Assembly: GCA_002215675.1 (NCBI GenBank)
Contig: NGFH01000001.1
Span: 186,001 to 250,000, forward strand
From: Bacteroidetes bacterium 2013_40CM_41_45
GTDB taxonomy: Bacteria > Bacteroidota > Bacteroidia > AKYH767-A > 2013-40CM-41-45
Length of the DNA: 64,000 nucleotides
Reading direction: 5' to 3'
The notes beneath the pieces were generated by a model. The model saw nothing but the letters and a program-made list of their open reading frames with translations. It had not been told where the DNA came from and searched no databases. This document shows positions 37,407 through 45,219 of this stretch, in pieces. Position 1 is the first letter of the stretch. Every line of letters starts with the position of its first letter. A program made the position numbers and the translations under genes.

Positions 37407-38552
37407 ATGGATTTTAATCAGACAGAAAATCAGAAGCTGATTGCCGAAGCGATAAGGAAATTTGGCGAGGCACATATCCGCCCTCACGTAATGGAATGGG
37501 ATGAGGCGCAGCATTTCCCGGCAGACTTGTTTCACAAAATGGGAGAAATAGGTCTGATGGGAGTGATTATTCCGCAGGAATATGGCGGTGCAGGACTTGG
37601 CTATCTTGAATATGTGACTGCAATTTCTGAGATCGCTAAAATCTGCGGAAGCATCGGCTTGTCTATGGCGGCACATAACTCGCTTTGTTCAGGTCATATA
37701 CTTGAGTTCGGGAATGAAACACAGAAGAAAAAATATCTCACCAAGCTTGCTACCGGCGAATGGCTTGGTGCATGGGGACTGACCGAACCCGGTACCGGCT
37801 CCGATGCAGCCAATATGATGTGCACTGCCGTTCGCGATGAGGATTATTGGGTTATCAACGGAACCAAATCCTGGATAACCCATGGTAAGTCGGGCAATGT
37901 TGTTGTGGTGATTGTCCGCACGGGAGAAAAAGGAAATACACGGGGCATGACTTCTTTTATTGTGGAAAAAGGAACTCCGGGATTTTCTGCCGGAAGAAAG
38001 GAAAACAAGCTCGGTATGCGTGCATCAGAAACGACAGAACTGATTTTTGACAGCTGCCGTGTTCACAAGGATAGTATGATGGGAAAAGAAGGTGAAGGAT
38101 TTCAGCAAGCCATGAAGGTATTGGATGGAGGACGCATCTCCATTGCGTCACTTGCACTTGGAATTGCAAAGGGTGCCTTTGAGGCATCGGTGAAATATTC
38201 TAAAGAGCGCAAACAATTCGGCAAACCGATTTCAGAATTCCAGGGAATCTCTTTTAAGCTGGCCGATATGGCGACACAGATTGAAGCAGCCGAACAGCTC
38301 ACCATGCAGGCAGCCGATTTGAAAAACCGTGGTGAAAAAGTAACTCAATACAGCGCTATGGCAAAGTATTACGCATCTGAAGCGGCAGTACGTATTTCGA
38401 CAGATGCCGTGCAGATTTTTGGCGGCTATGGCTATACCAAGGATTTCCCGGTAGAAAAATACTACCGCGATTCAAAGCTATGCACCATTGGCGAAGGCAC
38501 CTCGGAAATCCAAAAAATGGTGATTGCGAGAGAAATTTTAAGAAAAGTTTGA
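37407..38552 (+). CDS. Acyl-CoA dehydrogenase
   Basis: 381 residues. Typical features of short/medium-chain FAD-dependent acyl-CoA dehydrogenases: [50 protein letters not shown], and [17 protein letters not shown] near the end, with the catalytic glutamate. It catalyses the first oxidation of beta-oxidation or of branched-chain acyl-CoA breakdown. Chain-length preference is not visible. ATG at 37407 is preferred to the TTG at 37401, which overlaps the apt stop. Confidence 0.93.
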   Translation: MDFNQTENQKLIAEAIRKFGEAHIRPHVMEWDEAQHFPADLFHKMGEIGLMGVIIPQEYGGAGLGYLEYVTAISEIAKICGSIGLSMAAHNSLCSGHILEFGNETQKKKYLTKLATGEWLGAWGLTEPGTGSDAANMMCTAVRDEDYWVINGTKSWITHGKSGNVVVVIVRTGEKGNTRGMTSFIVEKGTPGFSAGRKENKLGMRASETTELIFDSCRVHKDSMMGKEGEGFQQAMKVLDGGRISIASLALGIAKGAFEASVKYSKERKQFGKPISEFQGISFKLADMATQIEAAEQLTMQAADLKNRGEKVTQYSAMAKYYASEAAVRISTDAVQIFGGYGYTKDFPVEKYYRDSKLCTIGEGTSEIQKMVIAREILRKV

Positions 38553-38577
38553 TATTCAGGCTCTATGCTTATATTTG
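38548..38577 (+). promoter_or_regulatory. rpsU promoter
   Basis: TTTG (38548-38551), 18 bases, TATATTTG (38570-38577). It overlaps the end of the acyl-CoA dehydrogenase gene, giving a leader of about 14 bases before rpsU. Confidence 0.7.
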
Positions 38578-38596
38578 CGCTCCCAAATTGAAAAAA

Positions 38597-38785
38597 ATGC
38601 TTATTGTACCCATTAAAGAAAACGACACGATTGATAAAGCGCTCAAAAAATTCAAAAAGAAATTTGAGAAAACAGGAGTAGTGCGCGAACTGAGGAGCCG
38701 CCAGGGTTTTGAAAAGAAATCCATTACCAGGCGCCAGCAAGTGCTCAAAGCCATTCACCGTGCCAAGATGAACCCCCCGAAATAA
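38597..38785 (+). CDS. rpsU: Ribosomal protein bS21
   Basis: 62 residues from the ATG at 38597; the frame is open further upstream but MLIVPIKENDTIDKALKKFK is the conserved start. RRQQVLKAIHRAKMNP near the end is typical of the Bacteroidota protein. bS21 sits near the 3' end of 16S rRNA. I see no strong Shine-Dalgarno sequence before the ATG. It is followed by the terminator-like hairpin at 38793. Confidence 0.95.
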   Translation: MLIVPIKENDTIDKALKKFKKKFEKTGVVRELRSRQGFEKKSITRRQQVLKAIHRAKMNPPK

Positions 38786-38792
38786 TTCTTCA

Positions 38793-38815
38793 TTCGCCCT
38801 GGCGAAATTTTTTTT
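38793..38815 (+). terminator. Terminator after rpsU
   Basis: TTCGCC and GGCGAA form a 6-bp stem with a 2-base loop followed by a long T tract. Confidence 0.75.
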
Positions 38816-38892
38816 ATCTTTACACTGATATTTTCAGTGTGTTCGAAGTAACAAACATATAGTTGAATCCGTTCCTAAGGAGCGGATTTTTT
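38815..38892 (+). promoter_or_regulatory. Leader with hairpins and possible attenuator before xer
   Basis: TATCTTTA (38815-38822) is a near-consensus -7 box. It is followed by a small hairpin CACTGA-TCAGTG (38823-38839) and a second hairpin in which AATCCGTTCC pairs with AGGAGCGGATT (38866-38887), trailed by TTTTTT. The latter has the form of an intrinsic terminator 12 bp before the xer ATG, so it may be an attenuator. Confidence 0.45.
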
Positions 38893-38903
38893 ATTGCAAT
38901 AAT

Positions 38904-39803
38904 ATGTCGTCACAAAGTTTTATACGTTACCTGAGTTATGAAAAGCGGTATTCAAACTATACAGTGACGGCATATCAGAATGACTTCCTTCAGTTTGAAA
39001 ATTTTCTAAAAGACCAGTACGGAATAGATGAGCCGAAGGATGCCGAGCATACTATGATTCGCTCGTGGCTGGTTCATCTTATGGAACATGAAGGCAAGGG
39101 TCAGAACAGCAAAATCAGTGCGCGTTCTGTCAACAGAAAAATTTCAGCGTTGAGGACGTTCTACCGTTTCCTTTTGAAAAACAAAAAAATCAAGCACGAC
39201 CCGATGCTGAAAATCATCCGCCCTAAAGAAGCCAAAAAGCTTCCGGTTTTTTTGGATGAATCCCGCACGGAAATGCTGTTGGACAAAGCAGATTTTGGAG
39301 AAGGTTTTCCTGCGCAGCGCGACCGCCTGATTCTTGAAATGTTTTATGCTACCGGCATGCGCGTATCAGAGCTTTGTAATATCCGCGAGCAAAGCATCAA
39401 CATGTCTGATTGTTCAATTAAAGTTCTTGGAAAGAGAAATAAGGAGCGCATCATTCCATTTACAAAAGTCATGAAAGACCTGATTTCGGAATATCGTTCC
39501 GAGAAAAAAAAATGCGGCTTTAATGACAATTATTTTTTTGTAACCGATGAAGGAAAAAAAACCTATTCCAAATTTGTGTATCGCTTGACGAATAAATATT
39601 TGAGCGCTGTTTCCACGGCAGACAAAAAAAGCCCGCATGTATTGCGGCATACGTTTGCAACGCATATGTTGAATAACGGTGCTGATATAAACTCCATTAA
39701 AGAAATTCTGGGCCACGCAAGCTTAGCAGCAACGCAGGTCTACACGCATAACACTATTGAAAAATTAAAAAAAGTTTATAAACAAGCTCATCCACGAGCG
39801 TAA
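38904..39803 (+). CDS. xerC: Site-specific tyrosine recombinase (XerC/XerD type)
   Basis: 299 residues. An N-terminal SAM-like DNA-binding domain (FIRYLSYEKRYSNYTVTAYQ) is followed by the catalytic domain with the arginine of FYATGMRVSELCNI, the SPHVLRHTFATHML box and the catalytic tyrosine in QVYTHNTIEKLKKVYK. It resolves chromosome dimers at dif with a partner. The rpsU-xer-hpf order is characteristic of Bacteroidota, and the length fits a chromosomal Xer protein better than a mobile integrase. XerC versus XerD cannot be fixed. Confidence 0.92.
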   Translation: MSSQSFIRYLSYEKRYSNYTVTAYQNDFLQFENFLKDQYGIDEPKDAEHTMIRSWLVHLMEHEGKGQNSKISARSVNRKISALRTFYRFLLKNKKIKHDPMLKIIRPKEAKKLPVFLDESRTEMLLDKADFGEGFPAQRDRLILEMFYATGMRVSELCNIREQSINMSDCSIKVLGKRNKERIIPFTKVMKDLISEYRSEKKKCGFNDNYFFVTDEGKKTYSKFVYRLTNKYLSAVSTADKKSPHVLRHTFATHMLNNGADINSIKEILGHASLAATQVYTHNTIEKLKKVYKQAHPRA

Positions 39804-39810
39804 AAAAACA

Positions 39811-39879
39811 AGTTATACGTTATACGTTATATGAAAAATAGCGTAAGCGTATAATTAATAACATATAACTTATAACTAA
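39811..39879. repeat. TATAAC-type inverted repeat element upstream of hpf
   Basis: Left arm AGTTATACGTTATACGTTAT, right arm ATAACATATAACTTATAAC. It shares layout and arm sequence with 36771-36844. It ends 5 bp before the hpf ATG. Confidence 0.75.
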
Positions 39880-39884
39880 TCATT

Positions 39885-40184
39885 ATGGAAATCAGAATTC
39901 AATCCGTTCATTTTAATGCAGACTCAAAACTGCTCGGCTACATCCAGGAAAAAGTGGACAAACTTGTACACTACTACGACCGGATTATTGCCGGAGAAAT
40001 TATTTTAAAGCTGGATAAATCGGCTGACCTGCACAACAAAATAGTACACGTCAAACTTCACATTCCGGGCAACGATATTTTTGTTGAAGAAAAGGGACGC
40101 TCCTTTGAAGAAGCCACGGACATTGCCGTTGACGTGCTGGCAAGGCAAATCAAGAAGCACAAAGAGAAAATGCGCAGAATGTGA
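39885..40184 (+). CDS. hpf: Ribosome hibernation-promoting factor (short HPF/YfiA type)
   Basis: 99 residues. EIRIQSVHFNADSKLLGYIQ and FVEEKGRSFEEATDIAVDVL match the short HPF/RaiA fold, which binds the 30S decoding centre and inactivates 70S ribosomes on starvation. It lacks the C-terminal dimerisation domain of long HPF. It follows xer with the TATAAC repeat between them. Confidence 0.93.
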   Translation: MEIRIQSVHFNADSKLLGYIQEKVDKLVHYYDRIIAGEIILKLDKSADLHNKIVHVKLHIPGNDIFVEEKGRSFEEATDIAVDVLARQIKKHKEKMRRM

Positions 40185-40259
40185 TTTGCTGTATTTAATA
40201 TGGAAGCAACGGGTGGGTAAGGCAAGGCACGCTCTTCTTTCGTTTGTTAAATATAATTT

Positions 40260-40267
40260 TACCTTTG
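40260..40267 (+). promoter_or_regulatory. -7 promoter element of the cold-shock gene
   Basis: TACCTTTG, about 32 bases before the ATG at 40299. The leader is AT-rich (ATTAATTATTAATTAAATT). Confidence 0.5.
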
Positions 40268-40298
40268 CCGCACTATTAATTATTAATTAAATTAAATT

Positions 40299-40493
40299 AT
40301 GAAAACAGGTACCGTTAAATTTTTCAACCGCAGCAAGGGCTACGGATTTATTATGCCGGATGACGGAGGCAAAGAAATTTTTGTCCACCAGACTGGTCTT
40401 ACCGAGCCCATTACCCAGAACGACAAAGTGGAATATGAAGAAGCAGAAGGTAAGCGGGGCATCAATGCAGTGAACGTTAAAAGAGTTCAGTAA
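40299..40493 (+). CDS. cspA: Cold-shock domain protein
   Basis: 64 residues. [20 protein letters not shown] contains RNP1 (KGYGFI), and EIFVHQTGL is RNP2 in the usual place. A single OB-fold that binds single-stranded RNA. The second motif reads FVHQTGL instead of the commoner FVHVTGL or FVHHSAI. It has its own -7 box and a strong terminator. Confidence 0.93.
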   Translation: MKTGTVKFFNRSKGYGFIMPDDGGKEIFVHQTGLTEPITQNDKVEYEEAEGKRGINAVNVKRVQ

Positions 40494-40510
40494 TTGTATC
40501 CGCATTGCTT

Positions 40511-40543
40511 AAAAAAACCCTTCCGAAAACGGAGGGGTTTTTT
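40511..40543 (+). terminator. Terminator of the cold-shock gene
   Basis: AAAACCCTTCCG and CGGAGGGGTTTT form a strong stem around AAAA, followed by TTTTTT. Confidence 0.9.
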
Positions 40544-40623
40544 GTTTGCATCCCTCACAAATTTCGTATCCTATATTTCAAATCTTTTTCTAAACTTGCA
40601 CCTCGAAAATTTTTTTCTTCTCC

Positions 40624-41523
40624 GTGGAAAAAACGTATGCATTAGAGAGCCAGAGCCGGTTTGCGGCTAAAGTTTCCGATTATTCCCAATTGATAAAATT
40701 GCGTTTATCGATGCTTGTTGTTTTTTCTGCAGCAGTTGGATATCTTCTTGGTTTAAAAGGCCCGCTTGACTGGAATATTCTTTTGCTGGTTCTTACAGGA
40801 GGAACGTTGGTAACTGCATCGTCCAATGGGTTCAACCAGGTAATAGAGCGCGATACCGATAAGCTGATGAATCGCACCTCGGGAAGACCCATTCCGGCAG
40901 GCAGAATGAGTGTTTCAGAGGGAATCATTTCATCGTTCATAATGGGCGCTGCAGGCATTTTGCTCCTGTGGATATTTGTGAATCCCCTTACAGGGATGCT
41001 CTCGTTGGTTTCTCTTCTGCTGTATACACTTGCATATACTCCGCTTAAAAAATCTACACCGCTTGCTGTGTTTGTGGGAGCTATTCCCGGTGCTATGCCA
41101 CCGCTTATTGGGTGGGTAGCTGCTACCGGAAGTATAGAACCTGCAGCTGTTGTTTTATATGCGCTGCAATTCATTTGGCAGTTTCCGCATTTCTGGTCAC
41201 TGGCATGGGTACTCGATGAGGACTACAAACGCGGGGGATTTAAAATGCTTCCATCACCCGATGGAAAAGGAAAGCGCTCTGCCTTTCAGACCATGGTTTA
41301 TACTCTTAGCTTGATACCTCTGGCATTATTGCCCCGGTATTTCGGAGTGGGAAATATATTTTCAACGGTGATTCTTATTGCCTGCGGAATATATTTTTCA
41401 TACCAGGCAATACAGCTTTACCGCACTTCTTCAGACCAGGCAGCTACGCGGCTGATGTTCGGTTCATTCTTTTACCTGCCCCTTACGCAGATTGCAATGC
41501 TCATAGGAAAAATGTTTTCATAA
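40624..41523 (+). CDS. cyoE: Protohaem IX farnesyltransferase (haem O synthase)
   Basis: 299 residues from a GTG at 40624. The DXXXD-type motif NGFNQVIERDTDKLMNRT is the UbiA/CtaB prenyl diphosphate site, and YTPLKKSTPLAVFVGAIPGA is the second conserved segment. Eight to nine helices are readable. It converts haem B to haem O for the cytochrome oxidase encoded downstream. It is the first gene of a cluster in the order cyoE, two subunit III genes, subunit IV, SCO, DUF420. Confidence 0.95.
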   Translation: MEKTYALESQSRFAAKVSDYSQLIKLRLSMLVVFSAAVGYLLGLKGPLDWNILLLVLTGGTLVTASSNGFNQVIERDTDKLMNRTSGRPIPAGRMSVSEGIISSFIMGAAGILLLWIFVNPLTGMLSLVSLLLYTLAYTPLKKSTPLAVFVGAIPGAMPPLIGWVAATGSIEPAAVVLYALQFIWQFPHFWSLAWVLDEDYKRGGFKMLPSPDGKGKRSAFQTMVYTLSLIPLALLPRYFGVGNIFSTVILIACGIYFSYQAIQLYRTSSDQAATRLMFGSFFYLPLTQIAMLIGKMFS

Positions 41524-41582
41524 TTCAACTTAACTCTGATTTTTTGTCTCCGAACCCCAAACCATTTACTCCCAACTAAAAT

Positions 41583-42230
41583 ATGATGGCAGCAACGTAT
41601 ACTGGTTCCCCGCAACGGTATGAACGGGTCAGCACCCGTAAGTTCATGCTTTGGCTGGGAATTGTGAGTATCGTTATGCTGTTTGCGGGACTTACCAGCG
41701 CTTACATCGTAAGGCAGGGTGAAGGCAAGTGGGTGAACTTTGAATTGCCCAGCCTTTTTATGGTAAGCACAACGCTGATTGTTCTTAGCAGCGTTACTCT
41801 GCAATGGGCTCTGATTTCTGTAAAGAAGAATAACCTGGGTAGAATGAACCTAGCGCTGGTGCTTACGGCAGTTTTCGGCCTTGGGTTTGTTTTGTTTCAA
41901 TATCTCTCATGGAAGCAATTGGTTGGAGGCGGAATTTACTTTGTGGGCGCGGTGAAAGACATCAATATGAATTACCAGTACATAAAGGCGGGTACCGAAA
42001 ACCCTGCTGACGTTCAGAACGTAGCGGGTTCGTTTCTATATGCGATAACCGGTTTACATATTGCGCATGTGCTGGGCGGATTAATTGCTTTAACTGTTGT
42101 ACTTTGGCGCGCAGCACTGAAAAAATATTCTGTTTCCAATTATGAAGGTATATCACTCTGCGCAATCTACTGGCATTTTCTTGATGGCTTATGGATTTAT
42201 TTATATTTGTTCCTGATTTTTATCCGCTGA
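41583..42230 (+). CDS. ctaE: Cytochrome c oxidase subunit III-like protein, copy 1
   Basis: 215 residues with five predicted membrane helices. FMLWLGIVSIVMLFAGLTSA at the start and LHIAHVLGGLIALTVVLWRA plus YWHFLDGLWIYLYLFLIFI at the end are typical of haem-copper oxidase subunit III. Directly followed by a second subunit III gene at 42266. The Bacteroidota cluster normally has both. Subunits I and II are not in the window. Confidence 0.92.
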   Translation: MMAATYTGSPQRYERVSTRKFMLWLGIVSIVMLFAGLTSAYIVRQGEGKWVNFELPSLFMVSTTLIVLSSVTLQWALISVKKNNLGRMNLALVLTAVFGLGFVLFQYLSWKQLVGGGIYFVGAVKDINMNYQYIKAGTENPADVQNVAGSFLYAITGLHIAHVLGGLIALTVVLWRAALKKYSVSNYEGISLCAIYWHFLDGLWIYLYLFLIFIR

Positions 42231-42237
42231 TTTTTTT

Positions 42238-42262
42238 GGTATAACCGATAACGTATAACGAT
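42238..42262. repeat. Short TATAAC-type repeat
   Basis: GGTATAACCGATAACGTATAACG resembles one arm of the elements at 36771 and 39811. It lies directly before the second subunit III gene. Confidence 0.4.
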
Positions 42263-42265
42263 TCT

Positions 42266-43084
42266 ATGTCTCAAGCACACGCAGCAACAGCAACAGCATC
42301 CACTGAAGAAGTATGGGGCGGAGGGCATTCTCCGTTCAACGTTCGCTGGGGAAAATTGTATATGTGGATTTTCCTGATTTCCGATGCGTTTACATTTTCG
42401 AGTTTACTCGTTGCATACGGAACGCTTCGCCACCGCTTCAGTGAAATATGGCCTACACCTGGAGAAGTGTTTACTCACTTCCCATTTATTCACCACCATG
42501 TGCCATTGGCATATGTAGGGTTGATGACCTTCATCCTCATCATGAGTTCGGTAACCATGGTTCTTGCCGTTGATGCCGGGCACCAGATGAATAAAAAAGG
42601 AGTGAAGCTATGGCTCGGACTCACCATCGTGGGAGGCTTAATGTTTCTTGGCTCACAGGCATGGGAATGGTATCATTTTATTCACGGAAGCGAAGGCGGT
42701 TCTTATTACCTGGCTGACGGACGTTTGGCGCGCACCGATGATTTAGAGCCGGGTGTTTTGAAATTTCATGGCGGCGGAATGGTGGAAGGTGCAGAGGCGC
42801 AGGTTCTGATTGCAACGGCAACAAAACATGTTCATGGAGCAAACCTTATAGGAAACGAATATGGAGCAACACCGCTGTTCGGTGATTTCTTTTTCTTCAT
42901 CACCGGCTTTCACGGTTTTCACGTTTTCAGCGGGGTGGTGATTAATACCATTGTGCTGATAGTGGTTTCGCGCGGGTTTCTTGAGCGAAAAAAGGACTAC
43001 GAGCTTGTGGAAAAAGTAGGACTCTACTGGCACTTCGTTGACTTAGTGTGGGTCTTTGTATTTACCTTCTTTTATCTTGTTTAA
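42266..43084 (+). CDS. Cytochrome c oxidase subunit III-like protein, copy 2
   Basis: 272 residues, longer than copy 1 because of a loop of about 60 residues (SEGGSYYLADGRLARTDDL) in the middle. FFFITGFHGFHVFSGVVI and VGLYWHFVDLVWVFVFTFFY are conserved subunit III segments. It probably assembles into the same oxidase complex as copy 1. Confidence 0.9.
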   Translation: MSQAHAATATASTEEVWGGGHSPFNVRWGKLYMWIFLISDAFTFSSLLVAYGTLRHRFSEIWPTPGEVFTHFPFIHHHVPLAYVGLMTFILIMSSVTMVLAVDAGHQMNKKGVKLWLGLTIVGGLMFLGSQAWEWYHFIHGSEGGSYYLADGRLARTDDLEPGVLKFHGGGMVEGAEAQVLIATATKHVHGANLIGNEYGATPLFGDFFFFITGFHGFHVFSGVVINTIVLIVVSRGFLERKKDYELVEKVGLYWHFVDLVWVFVFTFFYLV

Positions 43085-43128
43085 TTCATTCTTCTATCTA
43101 AACTCCAAACCTCAAACTTAAAACCAAA

Positions 43129-43491
43129 ATGTCAGAAGACGAAGATATCGTAGGACAGGACATTCACCACGAACATGTTTCGCATGAAGCCATTGAGAAG
43201 GCACACAGCGGGCTGAATACAAAAGTTATCTGGAGAGTATTCTGGATACTGCTGGCAGTGACCATTTTTGAAGTGCTCATTTCATTTTCGGGTATTCCAC
43301 ATACCATACTGATATGGACTTGGGTATTTCTTACACTTGTTAAGGCATATTTTATTGTGGGATTTTTTATGCACCTCAGGTTTGAAAAAATTCCGATGAT
43401 ATATTCTTTAATGTTACCGTTTTTTCTTATTGTATATTTAATATTCATTGCGCTCTACGAAGGCGTTGCACTGGGACACACTCCCTACTAA
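43129..43491 (+). CDS. Cytochrome c oxidase subunit IV
   Basis: 120 residues with three membrane helices after a histidine- and acid-rich leader (GQDIHHEHVSHEAIEKAHSG). VKAYFIVGFFMHLRFEK is the conserved segment of the small bacterial subunit IV (CtaF/CyoD-like). It stabilises the oxidase. Position directly after the subunit III genes supports the call. Confidence 0.9.
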   Translation: MSEDEDIVGQDIHHEHVSHEAIEKAHSGLNTKVIWRVFWILLAVTIFEVLISFSGIPHTILIWTWVFLTLVKAYFIVGFFMHLRFEKIPMIYSLMLPFFLIVYLIFIALYEGVALGHTPY

Positions 43492-43499
43492 ATTAATCC

Positions 43500-44159
43500 A
43501 TGAAAATTTCAACGCTGGGAAAAATTGCCATTGTTCTCAGCATCCTTATTTTTCCTATGGTTTTCTTTTTGATTCTCTCAAAAGGAAAAAACAATTACAA
43601 GCATCTTGATTTTTTCGGGCCGAAAGAAGTAAATGTTTCAGGAGATACTGCCTATTTTACCGTTCCCGATTTCCGGCTTATCAATCAAAACGGAGATACG
43701 ATTTCGCAAAAAAGTTTAGAAGGGAAAATCTACGTTGCAAATTTTTTCTTCGCTTCCTGCCCGGGCGTTTGTCCCAAAATGACCGATGAAGTGAAACAGG
43801 TGCAGGATGAATTCAAAAAGAATAATGACGTTTTGTTTATCTCTCATACAGTCGATCCGGAACACGATTCATTGCCGGCTTTAAAGGCGTTTGCTGAAAA
43901 GCATGGAGCAGATTTAACAAAATGGTTTTTTGTGACGGGAAACCGCGATTCGATTTACAATCTTGCCATTAAAGGATACCTGGTACCTGCTGCCGAAGAT
44001 GCCCGCGCTGAAGGCGGATTTCTGCACAGCCAGGATTTGCTTTTAGTGGATAAAGAAAAAAGAATACGCGGCATTTATGACAGCATGGAGCCCGAAGAAA
44101 TCAAACGTCTTAAAGATGAAATCAAAGTGCTGCTTTACGAGTATAAAAAGAAAAAATGA
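43500..44159 (+). CDS. SCO1/SenC copper chaperone
   Basis: 219 residues: an N-terminal membrane anchor followed by a periplasmic thioredoxin-like domain. The copper-binding pair is in FFASCPGVCPKMTDEV (CxxxC), and the histidine ligand is probably the one in GGFLHSQDLLLVD. It delivers copper to the CuA site of oxidase subunit II. It starts 8 bp after subunit IV and is probably in the same operon. Confidence 0.93.
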   Translation: MKISTLGKIAIVLSILIFPMVFFLILSKGKNNYKHLDFFGPKEVNVSGDTAYFTVPDFRLINQNGDTISQKSLEGKIYVANFFFASCPGVCPKMTDEVKQVQDEFKKNNDVLFISHTVDPEHDSLPALKAFAEKHGADLTKWFFVTGNRDSIYNLAIKGYLVPAAEDARAEGGFLHSQDLLLVDKEKRIRGIYDSMEPEEIKRLKDEIKVLLYEYKKKK

Positions 44160-44196
44160 TTGGGGAGAGTTGTCGAAAATGTTTTTTCTGCCTTTG

Positions 44197-44283
44197 CTAC
44201 CCTCTGACTCCCTAAAGGGAGAACCCCCTCCTGCGCAATTGAGCCCAGATTCCCCTTTAGGGGTAAGGGGTGTGCGGTGGGAT
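44197..44283. repeat. About 90-bp element with imperfect inverted ends, copy 2
   Basis: Shares 28 identical bases at the left end and 19 at the right with 25142-25230; the central 28 bases differ. It sits between SCO and DUF420 genes within the cluster, transcribed along with it unless it terminates transcription. Confidence 0.85.
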
Positions 44284-44309
44284 AAAAATGAACCAAAAAC
44301 ATTTTTGAG

Positions 44310-44861
44310 ATGGGACAAATGATTCCGGCATCTTCTGAAAAAAATATTTTCAGAATTATTTTTTCTGTATCACTGCTGGTATTGATTCTTGTTATAATAC
44401 TGAACAGGAAAATTCTTCCTCGCCCTGAAGTTCCGCCATCATTTATTTATTTTCTGCCAAAGCTTAATGCTATCATTAATGCAACCTGCACGGTGTTGCT
44501 GCTTACCTCTTTTTATTTCATCAGGCGGAAAAAAATTTATATTCATAAGCGGCTTAATATCACAACCTTTTTTCTGTCGTCACTGTTTCTTATTTCGTAT
44601 GTGGTATATCATTACTTCGCTGATGAAACTAGATTCCCGGCTGACAACCCGTTGCGTACGCTTTATCTGGTCATCCTCACTTCTCATATTATTCTTGCCG
44701 CCCTTGTGCTGCCATTGATTCTCATTTCATTTTATCGCGGATTGAATATGCAGGTGGCAAAACACAAAAAAATTGTAAGATGGGCTTTCCCCATCTGGCT
44801 TTATGTAACAATTACCGGCGTAATTGTGTATCTCATGATTTCGCCTTACTATAAATTTTAG
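44310..44861 (+). CDS. DUF420 membrane protein (oxidase cluster)
   Basis: 183 residues with five helices. NAIINATCTVLLLTSFYFIRR and HIILAALVLPLILISFYRG are characteristic of DUF420, found regularly beside cytochrome oxidase genes and thought to help assembly. Its exact function is unknown. A shorter ATG (44319) is also possible. Confidence 0.85.
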   Translation: MGQMIPASSEKNIFRIIFSVSLLVLILVIILNRKILPRPEVPPSFIYFLPKLNAIINATCTVLLLTSFYFIRRKKIYIHKRLNITTFFLSSLFLISYVVYHYFADETRFPADNPLRTLYLVILTSHIILAALVLPLILISFYRGLNMQVAKHKKIVRWAFPIWLYVTITGVIVYLMISPYYKF

Positions 44862-44906
44862 CCAAAAACCTTATTGACCGCTGGCGTATAAGTGGTAGTA
44901 TCTTCT

Positions 44907-44914
44907 TATCTTTG
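44907..44914 (+). promoter_or_regulatory. -7 promoter element
   Basis: TATCTTTG, 17 bases before the ATG at 44932. No TTTG at -33. Confidence 0.5.
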
Positions 44915-44931
44915 CATTAAATAATTAAGTA

Positions 44932-45171
44932 ATGAAAAAGTTTATAATCAGTTTGGTTTTCAGTATGTCTCTGCTGATGTTTTTTCAAACAGACACCAAC
45001 GCGCAGTGTGCTATGTGCAAACGCATAGCTCAGACAGACAAGGAAAATAAAACGTCTGATAAAGGCCGCAGCCTCAACAATGGCATTCTCTATCTTCTTT
45101 CCATCCCATACCTGATAGGCGCTGCCGGTGCCATTGCGTGGTATAAGAACAGGAAAAAAACAGGCAACTGA
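44932..45171 (+). CDS. Small exported membrane protein with a CxxC
   Basis: 79 residues. A signal peptide (FIISLVFSMSLLMFFQT, ending NAQ) is followed by CAMCKRIAQTDKENK, with a CxxC directly after the cleavage site, then one membrane helix (GILYLLSIPYLIGAAGAIAWY) and a short basic tail. It follows the oxidase cluster and may bind a metal or haem; this is inference. Confidence 0.7.
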   Translation: MKKFIISLVFSMSLLMFFQTDTNAQCAMCKRIAQTDKENKTSDKGRSLNNGILYLLSIPYLIGAAGAIAWYKNRKKTGN

Positions 45172-45219
45172 TTTTTCAATACCCGGATTTATCGCTTTAA
45201 AAGAAAGTAGATTTTTTCA

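Noticed and set aside
38578-38596. Strong Shine-Dalgarno site autoregulating rpsU, as reported for Flavobacterium
   Set aside because: The bases before the ATG are CCCAAATTGAAAAAA, with no AGGAGG-like sequence.
40185-40298. tRNA genes expected after hpf in many Bacteroidota
   Set aside because: No cloverleaf-like sequence or CCA-proximal T-arm (GGTTCGAATCC) is visible; the next gene is the cold-shock gene.
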